Positions 1 through 8,575 of a stretch of 16,998 nucleotides of DNA are shown here, one piece after another. The stretch is from the NCBI GenBank assembly GCA_023250495.1, contig JAHFAP010000040.1, positions 1 through 16,998 of the forward strand, given 5' to 3'. Both the position numbers and the translations under genes were made by a program. The notes under the pieces are model-generated. The model was not told where the DNA came from and ran no database searches. It saw only the letters and a program-made list of their open reading frames with translations. The stretch comes from Deltaproteobacteria bacterium. GTDB lineage: Bacteria > Desulfobacterota > Binatia > UBA9968. The first letter of the stretch is position 1; each line of letters starts with the position of its first letter.

Positions 1-1058
<1,058 letters not shown>

Positions 1059-1095
1059 AGTGCAAGCCACAAAAAGTTACGGCAGGCCCAGATCA

Positions 1096-1158
1096 TCTTG
1101 AATTATTTGAACGTTTTGAACAATTGAAAAAGTTCAAGTCGTCTAAATCGTTCAAGCC
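1096..1158. repeat. 9-nt tandem repeat array (7 units) with internal inversion
   Basis: Seven contiguous nonamers: TCTTGAATT, ATTTGAACG, TTTTGAACA, ATTGAAAAA, GTTCAAGTC, GTCTAAATC, GTTCAAGCC. The first units carry a TTGAA core and the later ones its complement TTCAA, so the array can fold on itself (TTGAAC with GTTCAA, and TTGAACG with CGTTCAA). It lies between ribF and the pseudouridine synthase gene, in a 171-bp gap with no other recognisable signal. Confidence 0.6.
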
Positions 1159-1229
1159 GTAAGGCAGAGGCCCATTGACCACGGCCCGAAGGCTTTCTTC
1201 CCCGAGAAAATGTAAACCGTTTCCATCAG

Positions 1230-2177
1230 TCACCCTGCGGATCTCGCCAGCTCCACGCCGCGCAAGATCTCCTGCGCGCTCAGCACGTCCTGCCTGATCT
1301 GCTCGACCAGCAGCTCCGCGGAGGGGAATTTTTTTTCCTCCCGGATCCTCTGGACAAAAAACAGCTTGACTGTTTGGTCGTAGAGGTCGCCGGCAAAGTC
1401 AAAGATGTAGCTTTCGACCGTCCTCGGCCCCTCTCCGAATGTCGGATTGAGCCCGACGCTGGTCACGCACGGCCATTGCTGCTCATCGACTTGCATGATC
1501 GAGGCGTAGATCCCATCCAGCGGCAGGACTTCGGTGCGGGCGACAATGTTGGCGGTGGGATAGCCGAGATGGCGGCCGCGTCCGTGGCCTGACGCCACGC
1601 GCCCCGAAATAAAATGGTACCGCCCGAGGTGCTCGCTCGCCTCGCGCATCTCTCCGCGCTCGATCAGCGCCCGGATGCGGCTGCTGCTGACGCGCTGGCC
1701 GTCAAGCTCGATCGGCTCGATCACGCCCACCTCAAAGCCCTCCTCTTTTCCCCACCGAATCAGATCTTCAACCCGCCCCTTTCTCCCTTTGCCAAACCGC
1801 AGATCTTTACCGACCCACATCTTATGAACGCCGATCCGCCGCGCCAGGTAGTCCCGCACAAACGCTTCGGCCTCGACGCTGGCGAAGGCGGAGTCGAATC
1901 TTTGAATGATCACCGCATTCACGCCGAAGGATTGAAGAAGACTCATCTTGTCCTTGTGCGTTAGAATCAACCGCGGAGCGCGCTCCGGCGCCAGGATCTT
2001 CAGCGGATGGGGCTCAAAGGTCAGAACTACGGAGCGACCACCCAGATCCTTTGCGTCTTGAACCGCCCGCCTGAGAAGCGCCTGGTGCCCCAAATGAATT
2101 CCGTCAAAGTTGCCCAGCATCAAAATCGGCCGGGAAATCAAAAGAGCGCGGCTCTCGATGTGACGGAGAATCTCCAT
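1230..2177 (-). CDS. ribF: Bifunctional riboflavin kinase / FAD synthetase
   Basis: Phosphorylates riboflavin to FMN and adenylates FMN to FAD in the cytosol. The 315-residue protein has the family's usual length and two-domain order. The N-terminal nucleotidyltransferase domain shows GNFDGIHLGH (residues 22-31), FEPHP (54-58) and SSSRIR (164-169, the variant of the ISSTxIR motif). The C-terminal flavokinase domain shows GRHLGYPTANI (201-211), with the PTAN motif that binds nucleotide and metal, and later DGIYA. The gene follows cpoB on the same strand across a 131-bp gap and precedes the pseudouridine synthase gene. The start at ATG 2177 has only a weak GGAA upstream; the next in-frame candidates would cut into the nucleotidyltransferase domain. 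Confidence 0.96.
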   Translation of the reverse strand: MEILRHIESRALLISRPILMLGNFDGIHLGHQALLRRAVQDAKDLGGRSVVLTFEPHPLKILAPERAPRLILTHKDKMSLLQSFGVNAVIIQRFDSAFASVEAEAFVRDYLARRIGVHKMWVGKDLRFGKGRKGRVEDLIRWGKEEGFEVGVIEPIELDGQRVSSSRIRALIERGEMREASEHLGRYHFISGRVASGHGRGRHLGYPTANIVARTEVLPLDGIYASIMQVDEQQWPCVTSVGLNPTFGEGPRTVESYIFDFAGDLYDQTVKLFFVQRIREEKKFPSAELLVEQIRQDVLSAQEILRGVELARSAG

Positions 2178-2193
2178 AGGTTTCCGGTAAGCT

Positions 2194-2221
2194 GATCAGC
2201 CGTCAGCCTTCAGCGCTCAGC
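2194..2221. repeat. 7-nt tandem repeat (4 units, core TCAGC)
   Basis: Four contiguous heptamers, GATCAGC, CGTCAGC, CTTCAGC and GCTCAGC, sit just upstream of ribF in the cpoB-ribF gap. The five-base core TCAGC is invariant while the first two bases vary. No other element is visible in that gap. Confidence 0.6.
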
Positions 2222-2308
2222 TTGGATCTGGAAGCTTGGCAACAACAAAAGGCTGAATGCCGGAACTGAAAACTAAGCGGGCTCTCGAGGGTTAAAAGTT
2301 GCGACGGG

Positions 2309-3160
2309 TCATGAACCCAGGGTCTTGAGCTTCTGCTTCGCCTTGGCCGCCTCTTCAGACTGGGGATACCGGTCGATCAGCTCCTGCAGAATCAAACGGG
2401 CGTCGACCTTGTCGCCCAGCTCGGCGAATGCAAACCCTTGCTTGAGCAGCGCCGCCGGCACCTTGTCGCCGTTGGGATATTTGCGCCGCACCGCATCGAA
2501 CTCAAGGATCGCCTGATCGAACTCCCTCAAGGCATAATGGCACTCGCCGAGCCAATACTGCGCGTTGTCCGCAAAGCCGCTGTTGGGATACTTTTTGAGA
2601 AAGTCTTTAAATCGCAGGATCGCGACCCGGTACTCTTTACGATCTAAAAGTTTCAACGCCTCTTCGTAATCCCTTTTGCCAGCTTCGGACTCCCCTGTGA
2701 TTTTTTCCCGCGGCGCTTCGGCCGCAGAGCCAGCGGACGCCGCCTCCTTCTCCGCGGCCTTCGCCTGCATGGCTTCCCGCAGGCCGCGCAGTTCTTGTTC
2801 GCGCGCCTTGAGAAGATCGCCCTGCGTTTTGAGCTCTTCGCTGACCTTGGCGAGCCTCGCTTCCAAATCCTTGATTCTCTGATCCCCCTCGCGGGTCGTG
2901 CGGGCTAACTGCCGGTCGAGCTGGTAGCGGACCTCTTCCACCTTTTCTTTCAGCGCATTGACGTCCCGTTGCGTTTGTTCGACGTTGGCGCGAGTATCCG
3001 CGAGGCTGGCGCCGATGCCGTCGAGATCGCTACGACTGGTCGAGGTTTGACTCCGGAGGTTCCTTTGTTCTTTCTCGATGAGGTCCAATTGTTGGGGGGT
3101 GACGCAAGCCGATAACGCCACAGCGGCGAACGCAACGAAAAAAGCGTAAAGGCTCTTCAT
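2309..3160 (-). CDS. cpoB: Tol-Pal accessory lipoprotein CpoB/YbgF (coiled coil plus TPR)
   Basis: CpoB (formerly YbgF) works in the periplasm with TolA and Pal, coordinating outer-membrane constriction with peptidoglycan synthesis during division (knowledge from Enterobacteria). The 283-residue product has a signal peptide ending in the lipobox LSAC with Cys19. A long heptad-like coiled coil follows (about residues 25-135), then a charged Ala/Glu linker. The C-terminal TPR-like domain (about 160-283) includes YEEALKLLDRKEYRVAI and the repeated block FKDFLKKYPNSGFADNAQYW. E. coli CpoB is a soluble periplasmic protein, so the lipobox is a difference, though it is common outside Enterobacteria. 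The gene lies 78 bp after pal, in the canonical last position of the cluster. No clear ribosome binding site precedes ATG 3160. Confidence 0.92.
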   Translation of the reverse strand: MKSLYAFFVAFAAVALSACVTPQQLDLIEKEQRNLRSQTSTSRSDLDGIGASLADTRANVEQTQRDVNALKEKVEEVRYQLDRQLARTTREGDQRIKDLEARLAKVSEELKTQGDLLKAREQELRGLREAMQAKAAEKEAASAGSAAEAPREKITGESEAGKRDYEEALKLLDRKEYRVAILRFKDFLKKYPNSGFADNAQYWLGECHYALREFDQAILEFDAVRRKYPNGDKVPAALLKQGFAFAELGDKVDARLILQELIDRYPQSEEAAKAKQKLKTLGS

Positions 3161-3238
3161 GGGATGCGCTGAACTAAAGGGAGATAAGCGGTAGAACCCT
3201 GATCCCGACTTTTAGTTTCTGGATTCCTATTGTGATCT

Positions 3239-3811
3239 CTATGAGGCCGGCCGCGCGGTCGTGATGACAAAGCGGTCGCGGCGGTTCTTTTGCCAGCACT
3301 CGTCAGTGTGCTCCTTGCAAACCGGCAGCTCCTCTCCGTAGCTGATGGTGGACAACCGCTCGGCCGCGATTCCCAGGGTGACCAGATAAGCCTTTGCCGC
3401 CTGGGCCCGCTTGGCCCCGAGCGCCAGGTTATACTCGTTCGTCCCGCGCTCATCACAATGGCCCTCGATCTCTACCCGCACAGAAGGATTGGCCTTGAGC
3501 CAGTCCGCATTCGCCTTGAGGCTCGCGCGAGCGTCCGCCCGCAAATCGTAGCGATCAAAATCAAAATAGATCTCTTTGAGAGGACTGGAAGCGGGGGTCG
3601 AGGGAACCTTGCCTTGCTGCGCCTGCTCGAGACTTGACGGCCCGGTAGTAGACTCACGAGTTGTGGACTGCTCCTTTCCACCAGTCTGACCGGATGGAGA
3701 AGCCGGGGAGGCTGACCCTGACTGGGTCGTGGCAGGCGGAGGGCAACCGGTCAAAAGCAGAAAGGCGAAAAACGCCGTCAAATTCCGCAACACGCTCAGC
3801 CGATCAGCCAT
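3239..3811 (-). CDS. pal: Peptidoglycan-associated lipoprotein Pal
   Basis: An outer-membrane lipoprotein whose OmpA-like domain binds diaminopimelate peptidoglycan and which TolB and TolA relocate at the division site. Starting at ATG 3811 gives 190 residues, with a lipobox LTGC at Cys23. A Ser/Thr/Gly-rich, low-complexity tether follows (about residues 25-75), then the OmpA domain. That domain shows IYFDFDRYDLR, EGHCDERGTNEYNLALG and NRRDRFVI, the peptidoglycan-binding signature. A longer frame opens at 3859, but it would overlap the end of tolB, and the sequence GGGGAGAACA directly before ATG 3811 is a good ribosome binding site, so I choose 3811. The gap from tolB is 26 bp, consistent with one operon. 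Confidence 0.96.
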   Translation of the reverse strand: MADRLSVLRNLTAFFAFLLLTGCPPPATTQSGSASPASPSGQTGGKEQSTTRESTTGPSSLEQAQQGKVPSTPASSPLKEIYFDFDRYDLRADARASLKANADWLKANPSVRVEIEGHCDERGTNEYNLALGAKRAQAAKAYLVTLGIAAERLSTISYGEELPVCKEHTDECWQKNRRDRFVITTARPAS

Positions 3812-3837
3812 TGTTCTCCCCTTTCTCTCAAACCTTC

Positions 3838-5157
3838 TCATTCCAAGGGCGGCGACCAAGAAGGATTTGTATCATCTCCCCCGGAGGCTGTCAATCTTTG
3901 CTGGTTTTCGCCGGTGTCGCGCATCATATAAAGGTGGTAACGGCCGCTCCGGTTAGAGGCGAAGACGATAAATCTTCCATCCGGGGCCCAGGAGGGATCT
4001 TCATTATCTCCGGAGCCGGAAGTGAGCTGCTGTGGATCACCCCCCTGAGCGCTGAGCGTAAAGATCTGGAAGCGCCCGGCGACCCTCGCCGTGTAGGCAA
4101 TTCTGTCTCCTTTGGACGACCAGTCCGGCGAGGTATTGTACCCCCCGGAATAGGTAAGCCGTCGCGCCTTGCCGGTGGCAAGCTCCATGATGTAGATCTG
4201 TGGGTTGCCGCTCCGGTCGGACACGAACGCCAGGCGGTTTCCGTCCGGAGACCAGGTAGGCGAAACGTTGATCCCAGGGTCCTCCGTCAACCGCCGCACA
4301 ACTTTTCCGGATCGATCCAGCAGGTAAATATCCGTGTTGCCGCCCCGCTCAAGAGAGACAGCGATGAATTGGCCGTCAGGCGACCACTTCCCGCCGATGT
4401 TCGAGTCGCTCCGGTCGGTGACCCGGCTCTCCCTTCCCGCCGCCAGATCATACAGGTAGAGGCTCGGATGGCCCTCTTTGTACGACGTGTAGAGGACCAC
4501 TCGGCCGTCCGGACTCCACGAGGGAGACAGGTTGATCGTGCGGTTGTTTGTCAGTTGGCTCCTCTCGCTTCCATCGAGATGGGAAATGTAGATCTCCTTA
4601 AGGCCGCCCGCGCCGGTGGAGACGTAGGCGATCCGCGTGTTGAAGACGCCTGGAGTGCCGGTGAATTGGAGAATGATCTCATCGGCAAACTTGTGCGCGA
4701 TGCGGCGAAAGTCCCTGACCTTGCCGGTGTATCTTTTGCCGACGAGTTGTTTGGCCTGGTAGACGTCGAAGAGTCGAAGCTCGACTGTGAGATCGTCTCC
4801 TTGTAAGCTGAAGCCTCCCTTGACCAAGCTCTCGGCGCCGATGGTGGACCAGTTCTTCAAATCGAAACTTTCCAACGTGATTCCGCTCTGCTGCGGACGC
4901 TCGATGTAGGCGGAGCGATCCAACACCCCGAACCAGCCCGAGAGATTCAGATCATTGCCGATTGCATCCGCAAATGATTCCGACAGGCCGCGCTTGTCGT
5001 CGCCGGTCCCCAGGTTTCTTAGCGGCGACACTGCTATGGGGTAGCGCTGAGAGCCCGGGCCCTCGATGGTTCCCCTTACCTGGGAATAGAAAGGCCTGGC
5101 GGAGAGAGACAGAGTTATCAGCAGTGTCAAAATGACCAGGGTCGCTCTCACAAACAT
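3838..5157 (-). CDS. tolB: Tol-Pal system beta-propeller protein TolB
   Basis: A periplasmic protein that bridges TolA and Pal. The 439-residue product begins with a signal peptide (hydrophobic residues 4-20, likely cleaved near SLSA). An N-terminal mixed alpha/beta domain follows (about 25-165; DDKRGLSESFADAIGNDL, SLVKGGFSLQGDDLTVELRL). The C-terminal beta-propeller has repeated blade signatures: SPSWSPDGR, GGKWSPDGQ, SPTWSPDGN, SPDWSSKGD, DPSWAPDGR and NPSWSPPLE. Length and domain order match the family. It starts 4 bp after the tolA stop, with AGGGGG overlapping the end of tolA as ribosome binding site, so translational coupling is likely. Confidence 0.97.
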   Translation of the reverse strand: MFVRATLVILTLLITLSLSARPFYSQVRGTIEGPGSQRYPIAVSPLRNLGTGDDKRGLSESFADAIGNDLNLSGWFGVLDRSAYIERPQQSGITLESFDLKNWSTIGAESLVKGGFSLQGDDLTVELRLFDVYQAKQLVGKRYTGKVRDFRRIAHKFADEIILQFTGTPGVFNTRIAYVSTGAGGLKEIYISHLDGSERSQLTNNRTINLSPSWSPDGRVVLYTSYKEGHPSLYLYDLAAGRESRVTDRSDSNIGGKWSPDGQFIAVSLERGGNTDIYLLDRSGKVVRRLTEDPGINVSPTWSPDGNRLAFVSDRSGNPQIYIMELATGKARRLTYSGGYNTSPDWSSKGDRIAYTARVAGRFQIFTLSAQGGDPQQLTSGSGDNEDPSWAPDGRFIVFASNRSGRYHLYMMRDTGENQQRLTASGGDDTNPSWSPPLE

Positions 5158-5161
5158 GAAA

Positions 5162-6034
5162 TCAACCCCCTAGTTCCTTCGGGGTAAAAGCCAGCTCGAC
5201 GTCCATAAATTCCTTGCGATAGCTCTCAGGCGGTGGCGCCAGCGGGCTTGATCTTCTAAGCGCGCGGATCACCGAGTCGTCATAGGAGGGATCGCCGGAG
5301 GAGCGGGTGATTTTCAGACTACTAATCTCTCCGTTGTCCTGCACGCTGAAGCTTACCGTGACCGTCAGGTCAGTCCTTCTTCCCACCCACGTCCAGCTAT
5401 TTTTGATCCGTGCTTTCATCTCACTATAATATTTTACATACTCGGGGCTTTTAACAACCCCTCCGCCCGTGCCGCCTGCGCCCGGAGCCGCGGCCCCGGG
5501 CTTGTCGGCAACGACTGTGCTCGTTGGAGCCGTCGATGGTTGCTTCTTCTGCTCGCTCTCGGCGCGGCTCTTGATCTCCGCCACAGCTTCTTCGATCCGC
5601 TTTTCTCTTAACTGTTTCAGTCTCTCTTTTACCTTTTCAGATTCAGCCTTTTCTGCTTCTTTCTTTGCCTTTGTGGCTACCTTTTCGGTCATCTCAGCGC
5701 GGACTTCCGGCGTCTTTTTTTTGCTTTCCTTAGTGACCTGGGGCCGGGGAGGCGTCTCTTCCTTGGCTTTCTTGATCTCTTTCTTCAGCTCCGGAGCAGA
5801 CGCGACCTCGGTCCCCGCTCCGCCGCCAAGCTTCTCGCCTCCGACCAGGTCCACTGTGTAAACCGGATAATTGGGAGCTTTGCTCGGTTGAAAGGGTGTG
5901 AGCAGCAAAATCGCAATGATGACCACATGGGCAAGACCGGAAAGAAAAACCCAACGCCAGACCCGTCCGCCGCCTTCAGAATGATCGGAGGGCCTTCCCG
6001 ACATCGGCATGGGGCGCAGGTGGCTTTTTGCCAT
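5162..6034 (-). CDS. tolA: TolA / TonB C-terminal-domain energy-transducing protein
   Basis: An inner-membrane protein that spans the periplasm and transmits force from the TolQR motor to TolB and Pal. The 290 residues show a short cytoplasmic N-terminus with a single transmembrane helix at about 27-48 containing SGLAHVV, where the Ser-His pair is typical of TolA/TonB contact with TolQ. A Lys/Glu/Ala-rich helical stretch follows (about 85-165), then a Gly/Pro/Ala hinge. The C-terminal TonB-like domain (about 195-290) shows MKARIKNSWTWVG, VSFSVQDNGEI and YDDSVIRAL. The start codon directly abuts the tolR stop, with AGGAAGG inside tolR as ribosome binding site. The helical domain is shorter than in E. 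coli TolA (about 420 aa), as is usual outside Enterobacteria. Confidence 0.92.
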   Translation of the reverse strand: MAKSHLRPMPMSGRPSDHSEGGGRVWRWVFLSGLAHVVIIAILLLTPFQPSKAPNYPVYTVDLVGGEKLGGGAGTEVASAPELKKEIKKAKEETPPRPQVTKESKKKTPEVRAEMTEKVATKAKKEAEKAESEKVKERLKQLREKRIEEAVAEIKSRAESEQKKQPSTAPTSTVVADKPGAAAPGAGGTGGGVVKSPEYVKYYSEMKARIKNSWTWVGRRTDLTVTVSFSVQDNGEISSLKITRSSGDPSYDDSVIRALRRSSPLAPPPESYRKEFMDVELAFTPKELGG

Positions 6035-6460
6035 TTAGCCTTCCTCTTGCCCCGGCAGGCGCGTCACCATCCCCAGCTTTTGAATGCCCGCCTGCTTGAT
6101 CTCGGCGACCACCTTCATCACCGCGCCGTACCGCACATCCTGGTCGGCCCGGAGATAGACCTCTTTGTCCGCTTGCAGCCCACGAATAGCGCGCAGCTTC
6201 TGCCCCAGCTCCGACAGCGTCATCGGGTTGTCATTGAGATAGATCCGGCCGTTCCGGGTAACGGCCACAACCAACTGTTCTTCTTTTCCTGGAATCGCGC
6301 CGGCCTTGGCCTGAGGCAGGTTGACCTGCACCCCCTGCTGAATGATGGGCGCCGTGACCATGAAGATCACCAAAAGCACCAGCATCACATCGACCAAAGG
6401 AGTCACATTGATCTGTGAAATCGTCGTTCCACTCTGCTGCGACGAACTATCAACCGCCAT
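6035..6460 (-). CDS. tolR: TolR (ExbD/TolR-family motor protein)
   Basis: Forms, with TolQ, the proton-driven stator-like complex in the inner membrane. The 141-residue product from ATG 6460 has a short cytoplasmic tail with SQINVTPLVDVMLVLLVIFM, in which Asp24 is the conserved proton-carrying residue at the start of the single transmembrane helix. A periplasmic ExbD-like domain follows, with YLRADQDVRYGAVMKVV. The frame is open to 6478, but GGGAGG lies six bases before ATG 6460 and the residues in between are unlike the family, so 6460 is preferred. It lies 90 bp after tolQ, a gap occupied by an inverted pair of heptamer arrays, and abuts tolA. Confidence 0.95.
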   Translation of the reverse strand: MAVDSSSQQSGTTISQINVTPLVDVMLVLLVIFMVTAPIIQQGVQVNLPQAKAGAIPGKEEQLVVAVTRNGRIYLNDNPMTLSELGQKLRAIRGLQADKEVYLRADQDVRYGAVMKVVAEIKQAGIQKLGMVTRLPGQEEG

Positions 6461-6480
6461 GAAAAACCTCCCAGGCAATA

Positions 6481-6550
6481 GGCATTAGGGATTGGGGATT
6501 GCGCAACAGTTCACGAGTTCCCTTCTTCCCAATTCCTAATTCCCAATTCC
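6481..6550. repeat. Inverted pair of 7-nt repeat arrays forming a long hairpin between tolQ and tolR
   Basis: On the plus strand, 6481-6498 (GGCATTAGGGATTGGGGA) is complementary to 6526-6543 (TTCCCAATTCCTAATTCC) at 15 of 18 positions. The arms are separated by 27 bases. Each arm is itself a degenerate heptamer repeat; on the minus strand the left arm reads AATTGGG, AATTAGG, AATTGGG. The transcript of the tol operon would carry this hairpin between the tolQ stop (6551) and the tolR ribosome binding site. Confidence 0.65.
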
Positions 6551-7291
6551 TTATTTCAAAAAATGGCGCTCAGCGATATTCAAGAACTCGTGCGAGAAAT
6601 TGTCCATATCCGAGGCCAGGACCTTGATCCTCTGGACGAAATGATTGTAGGCCATCAGCGCAGGGATCGCCGCGGCCAAGCCCGCCGCGGTAGCGATCAA
6701 CGCTTCGGCGATGCCCGGGGCGACCGCCTGAATGCTGGAGGAGTGGGTGACGCTGAGGCCGCGGAACGCGTTCATGATCCCCCAGACCGTGCCGAACAAG
6801 CCGATAAAGGGGGTGGTGCTTGCGGTGGTGCCCAGGAACGTGAGCGATCTCTCCAATTTGGTGATCTCGACGCTCGTCGCCCGCTTCATCGCCCGAGCCA
6901 CGTTGTCAACGCCTCCCAACTCGGTCGTCAGAGCTTCGCCCTGAGAGGCTTCTTTCTTGCTGCGCGAGACCCTGAGCAGCTCCTCGTAGCCCGCTCGAAA
7001 CACCTGCGCCACCGGGCTCGACTTGAGACCCCGGCTGGCATCATGGATCGAAGCCAGGTTGCGGCTGTCCCAAAAAATTTCTGTGAACTTCTCGGACTCG
7101 CTTTTCGCTCGGCGCACCTGGCGGAATTTATAAAAAATGATCCCCCAGCTCATCACCGAAAACAGCACCAACAGATAGAGGACCCCCTGGACGAGGGGAC
7201 TCGATCCCTCGACCAGATCCAAGATCCCGTGCGGTTGGGGGAGCGTCAAATCGTTCTGGGCCAATAACTGCAGCAACCGCAAGGAAGGCAT
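6551..7291 (-). CDS. tolQ: TolQ (MotA/TolQ/ExbB proton channel family)
   Basis: The multi-pass inner-membrane component of the Tol motor. The 246-residue product from ATG 7291 has transmembrane segments at about 34-55 (VLYLLVLFSVMSWGIIF), 150-172 (TTPFIGLFGTVWGIMNAF) and 187-210 (EALIATAAGLAAAIPALMAY). The last two carry the family's conserved Thr/Pro/Gly residues, and a large cytoplasmic loop separates helices one and two. A TTG at 7303 would add four residues, but ATG 7291 has GGGA at suitable distance. It is the first gene of the tol operon. A possible minus-strand -10 box (TATGAT or GATAAT, around 7319-7327) lies about 30 bases upstream, with only a poor -35. Confidence 0.95.
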   Translation of the reverse strand: MPSLRLLQLLAQNDLTLPQPHGILDLVEGSSPLVQGVLYLLVLFSVMSWGIIFYKFRQVRRAKSESEKFTEIFWDSRNLASIHDASRGLKSSPVAQVFRAGYEELLRVSRSKKEASQGEALTTELGGVDNVARAMKRATSVEITKLERSLTFLGTTASTTPFIGLFGTVWGIMNAFRGLSVTHSSSIQAVAPGIAEALIATAAGLAAAIPALMAYNHFVQRIKVLASDMDNFSHEFLNIAERHFLK

Positions 7292-7311
7292 CGTAGATCC
7301 CAACTATTCGT

Positions 7312-7340
7312 TTGAAAAATTATCATAACCCCTGTATCTA
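7312..7340 (+). promoter_or_regulatory. Sigma70-like promoter for pgk
   Basis: TTGAAA (7312-7317) and TATCTA (7335-7340) are separated by exactly 17 bases, pointing at pgk, whose ATG is at 7403. The same 110-bp divergent region must also hold the tolQ promoter on the other strand, so the two may overlap. Confidence 0.55.
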
Positions 7341-7402
7341 GGCAAATAAAGTCGCGGCTAAATTTTTCTGCTTTGGACGGATTGGGGGGGCTTGGCGCGA
7401 AC

Positions 7403-8575
7403 ATGATCCGCAGATTGAAAGAGCTCGACCTGGACGGCAAGAGGGTCTTCGTTCGGGCGGATTTCAATGTCCCCATCCAACAAGGCAAGATCACGGAGAC
7501 GCATCGGATCGAGAGCACACTGCCCACGCTCCGCTTTGTTTTGGCCAAGGCCAAGAAAGTGTTGATCGCCTCCCATTTGGGACGGCCCGGCGGCAAGAAA
7601 GATCCACAGTGGAGTCTGGCGCCGGTGCGCGATGTGCTCGAAAAATCTCTGTCCGCTCCGGTCGTGCTGGCGCCGGACTGCGTCGGCGCTGAAGTCGAGG
7701 CGCTGGTTCGAGATCCGCGCCATCGGGTCATTTTGCTTGAGAACCTCCGCTTCCACAAGCAAGAAGAGGGCAACGATCCCGTCTTTGCCCAGCAGCTCGC
7801 CTCTCTCGCGGAGGTCTACGTCAACGACGCCTTCGGCGCGGCGCACCGCGCGCACGCCTCCACCGCGGGCATGACGAAGTTCTTCCGCGAAAAGGGAGCT
7901 GGCTTGCTGCTGCAGAAGGAGTTAGAGTACCTGGGCAAACTCCTCGCCCGCCCGGAGCGGCCTTTTGTCGCCCTGTTAGGAGGGGCCAAAGTTTCCGACA
8001 AGATCGGCGTGCTCAAAAACCTTATGCCGAAAGTGGACTGCCTGCTGATCGGCGGAGGGATGGCCTACACATTCCTCAAGGCCGAAGGCGTCTCCATCGG
8101 ACACTCTCTGGTCGAAGAGGAGCACATCGAGCTGGCGCGCGAACTCATCGCCCAGGCGGGCGGATTGGGAATAACTCTGCGGCTTCCCATCGACCACATT
8201 GCGGCCGAGAAGCGCAACGAGAATTCGATCACGATCGAGGGGAGCATTCCGCAAAATTTGATGGGTCTGGATATAGGCCCGAAGACAAGAGACCTTTTCA
8301 TCCACGAGATCCGCAAGGCCAAGATGGTGCTGTGGAACGGGCCGGTGGGCCTGTTCGAGGAAGAAAGATTCAGCCGAGGCACAAAATCGATAGCCCAGGC
8401 CCTGGCCGATAGCGACGCAGTCAGCATCGTCGCCGGAGGCGACACGGTAGCCGCCGTCATGCAGGCGGGCGTGCAGAACCGCGTCACCCACCTCTCGACC
8501 GGAGGCGGAGCGACTCTTGAATTTCTCGAAGGGAAAAAACTCCCCGGCATCGAGGCCCTCGAGGTGGGCGAATGA
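7403..8575 (+). CDS. pgk: Phosphoglycerate kinase
   Basis: Transfers phosphate between 1,3-bisphosphoglycerate and ADP in glycolysis, and the reverse in gluconeogenesis or carbon fixation. The 390-residue product has the standard motifs: FVRADFNVP (16-24), ASHLGRPGG (56-64), LENLRFH (112-118) and YVNDAFGAAHRAHAS (139-153) in the substrate-binding half; GGAKVSDKI (193-201), WNGPVGLFE (311-319), GGDTVAAV (345-352) and STGGGATLEFL (365-375) in the nucleotide-binding half. A TTG at 7373 would add ten residues, but homologues begin at MIRRLK, so ATG 7403 is chosen; a run of seven G at 7384-7390 is the only ribosome-binding-like sequence. The stop overlaps the tpiA start (ATGA at 8572-8575). Confidence 0.98.
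   Translation: MIRRLKELDLDGKRVFVRADFNVPIQQGKITETHRIESTLPTLRFVLAKAKKVLIASHLGRPGGKKDPQWSLAPVRDVLEKSLSAPVVLAPDCVGAEVEALVRDPRHRVILLENLRFHKQEEGNDPVFAQQLASLAEVYVNDAFGAAHRAHASTAGMTKFFREKGAGLLLQKELEYLGKLLARPERPFVALLGGAKVSDKIGVLKNLMPKVDCLLIGGGMAYTFLKAEGVSIGHSLVEEEHIELARELIAQAGGLGITLRLPIDHIAAEKRNENSITIEGSIPQNLMGLDIGPKTRDLFIHEIRKAKMVLWNGPVGLFEEERFSRGTKSIAQALADSDAVSIVAGGDTVAAVMQAGVQNRVTHLSTGGGATLEFLEGKKLPGIEALEVGE

Noticed and set aside
1096..1158. CRISPR-like repeats
   Set aside because: Units are 9 bases, contiguous and degenerate, with no spacers and no cas genes.
3661..4806. 381-codon plus-strand open frame opposite tolB and pal
   Set aside because: It lies across two well-supported genes on the other strand and shows no domain; it arises from the codon bias of tolB.
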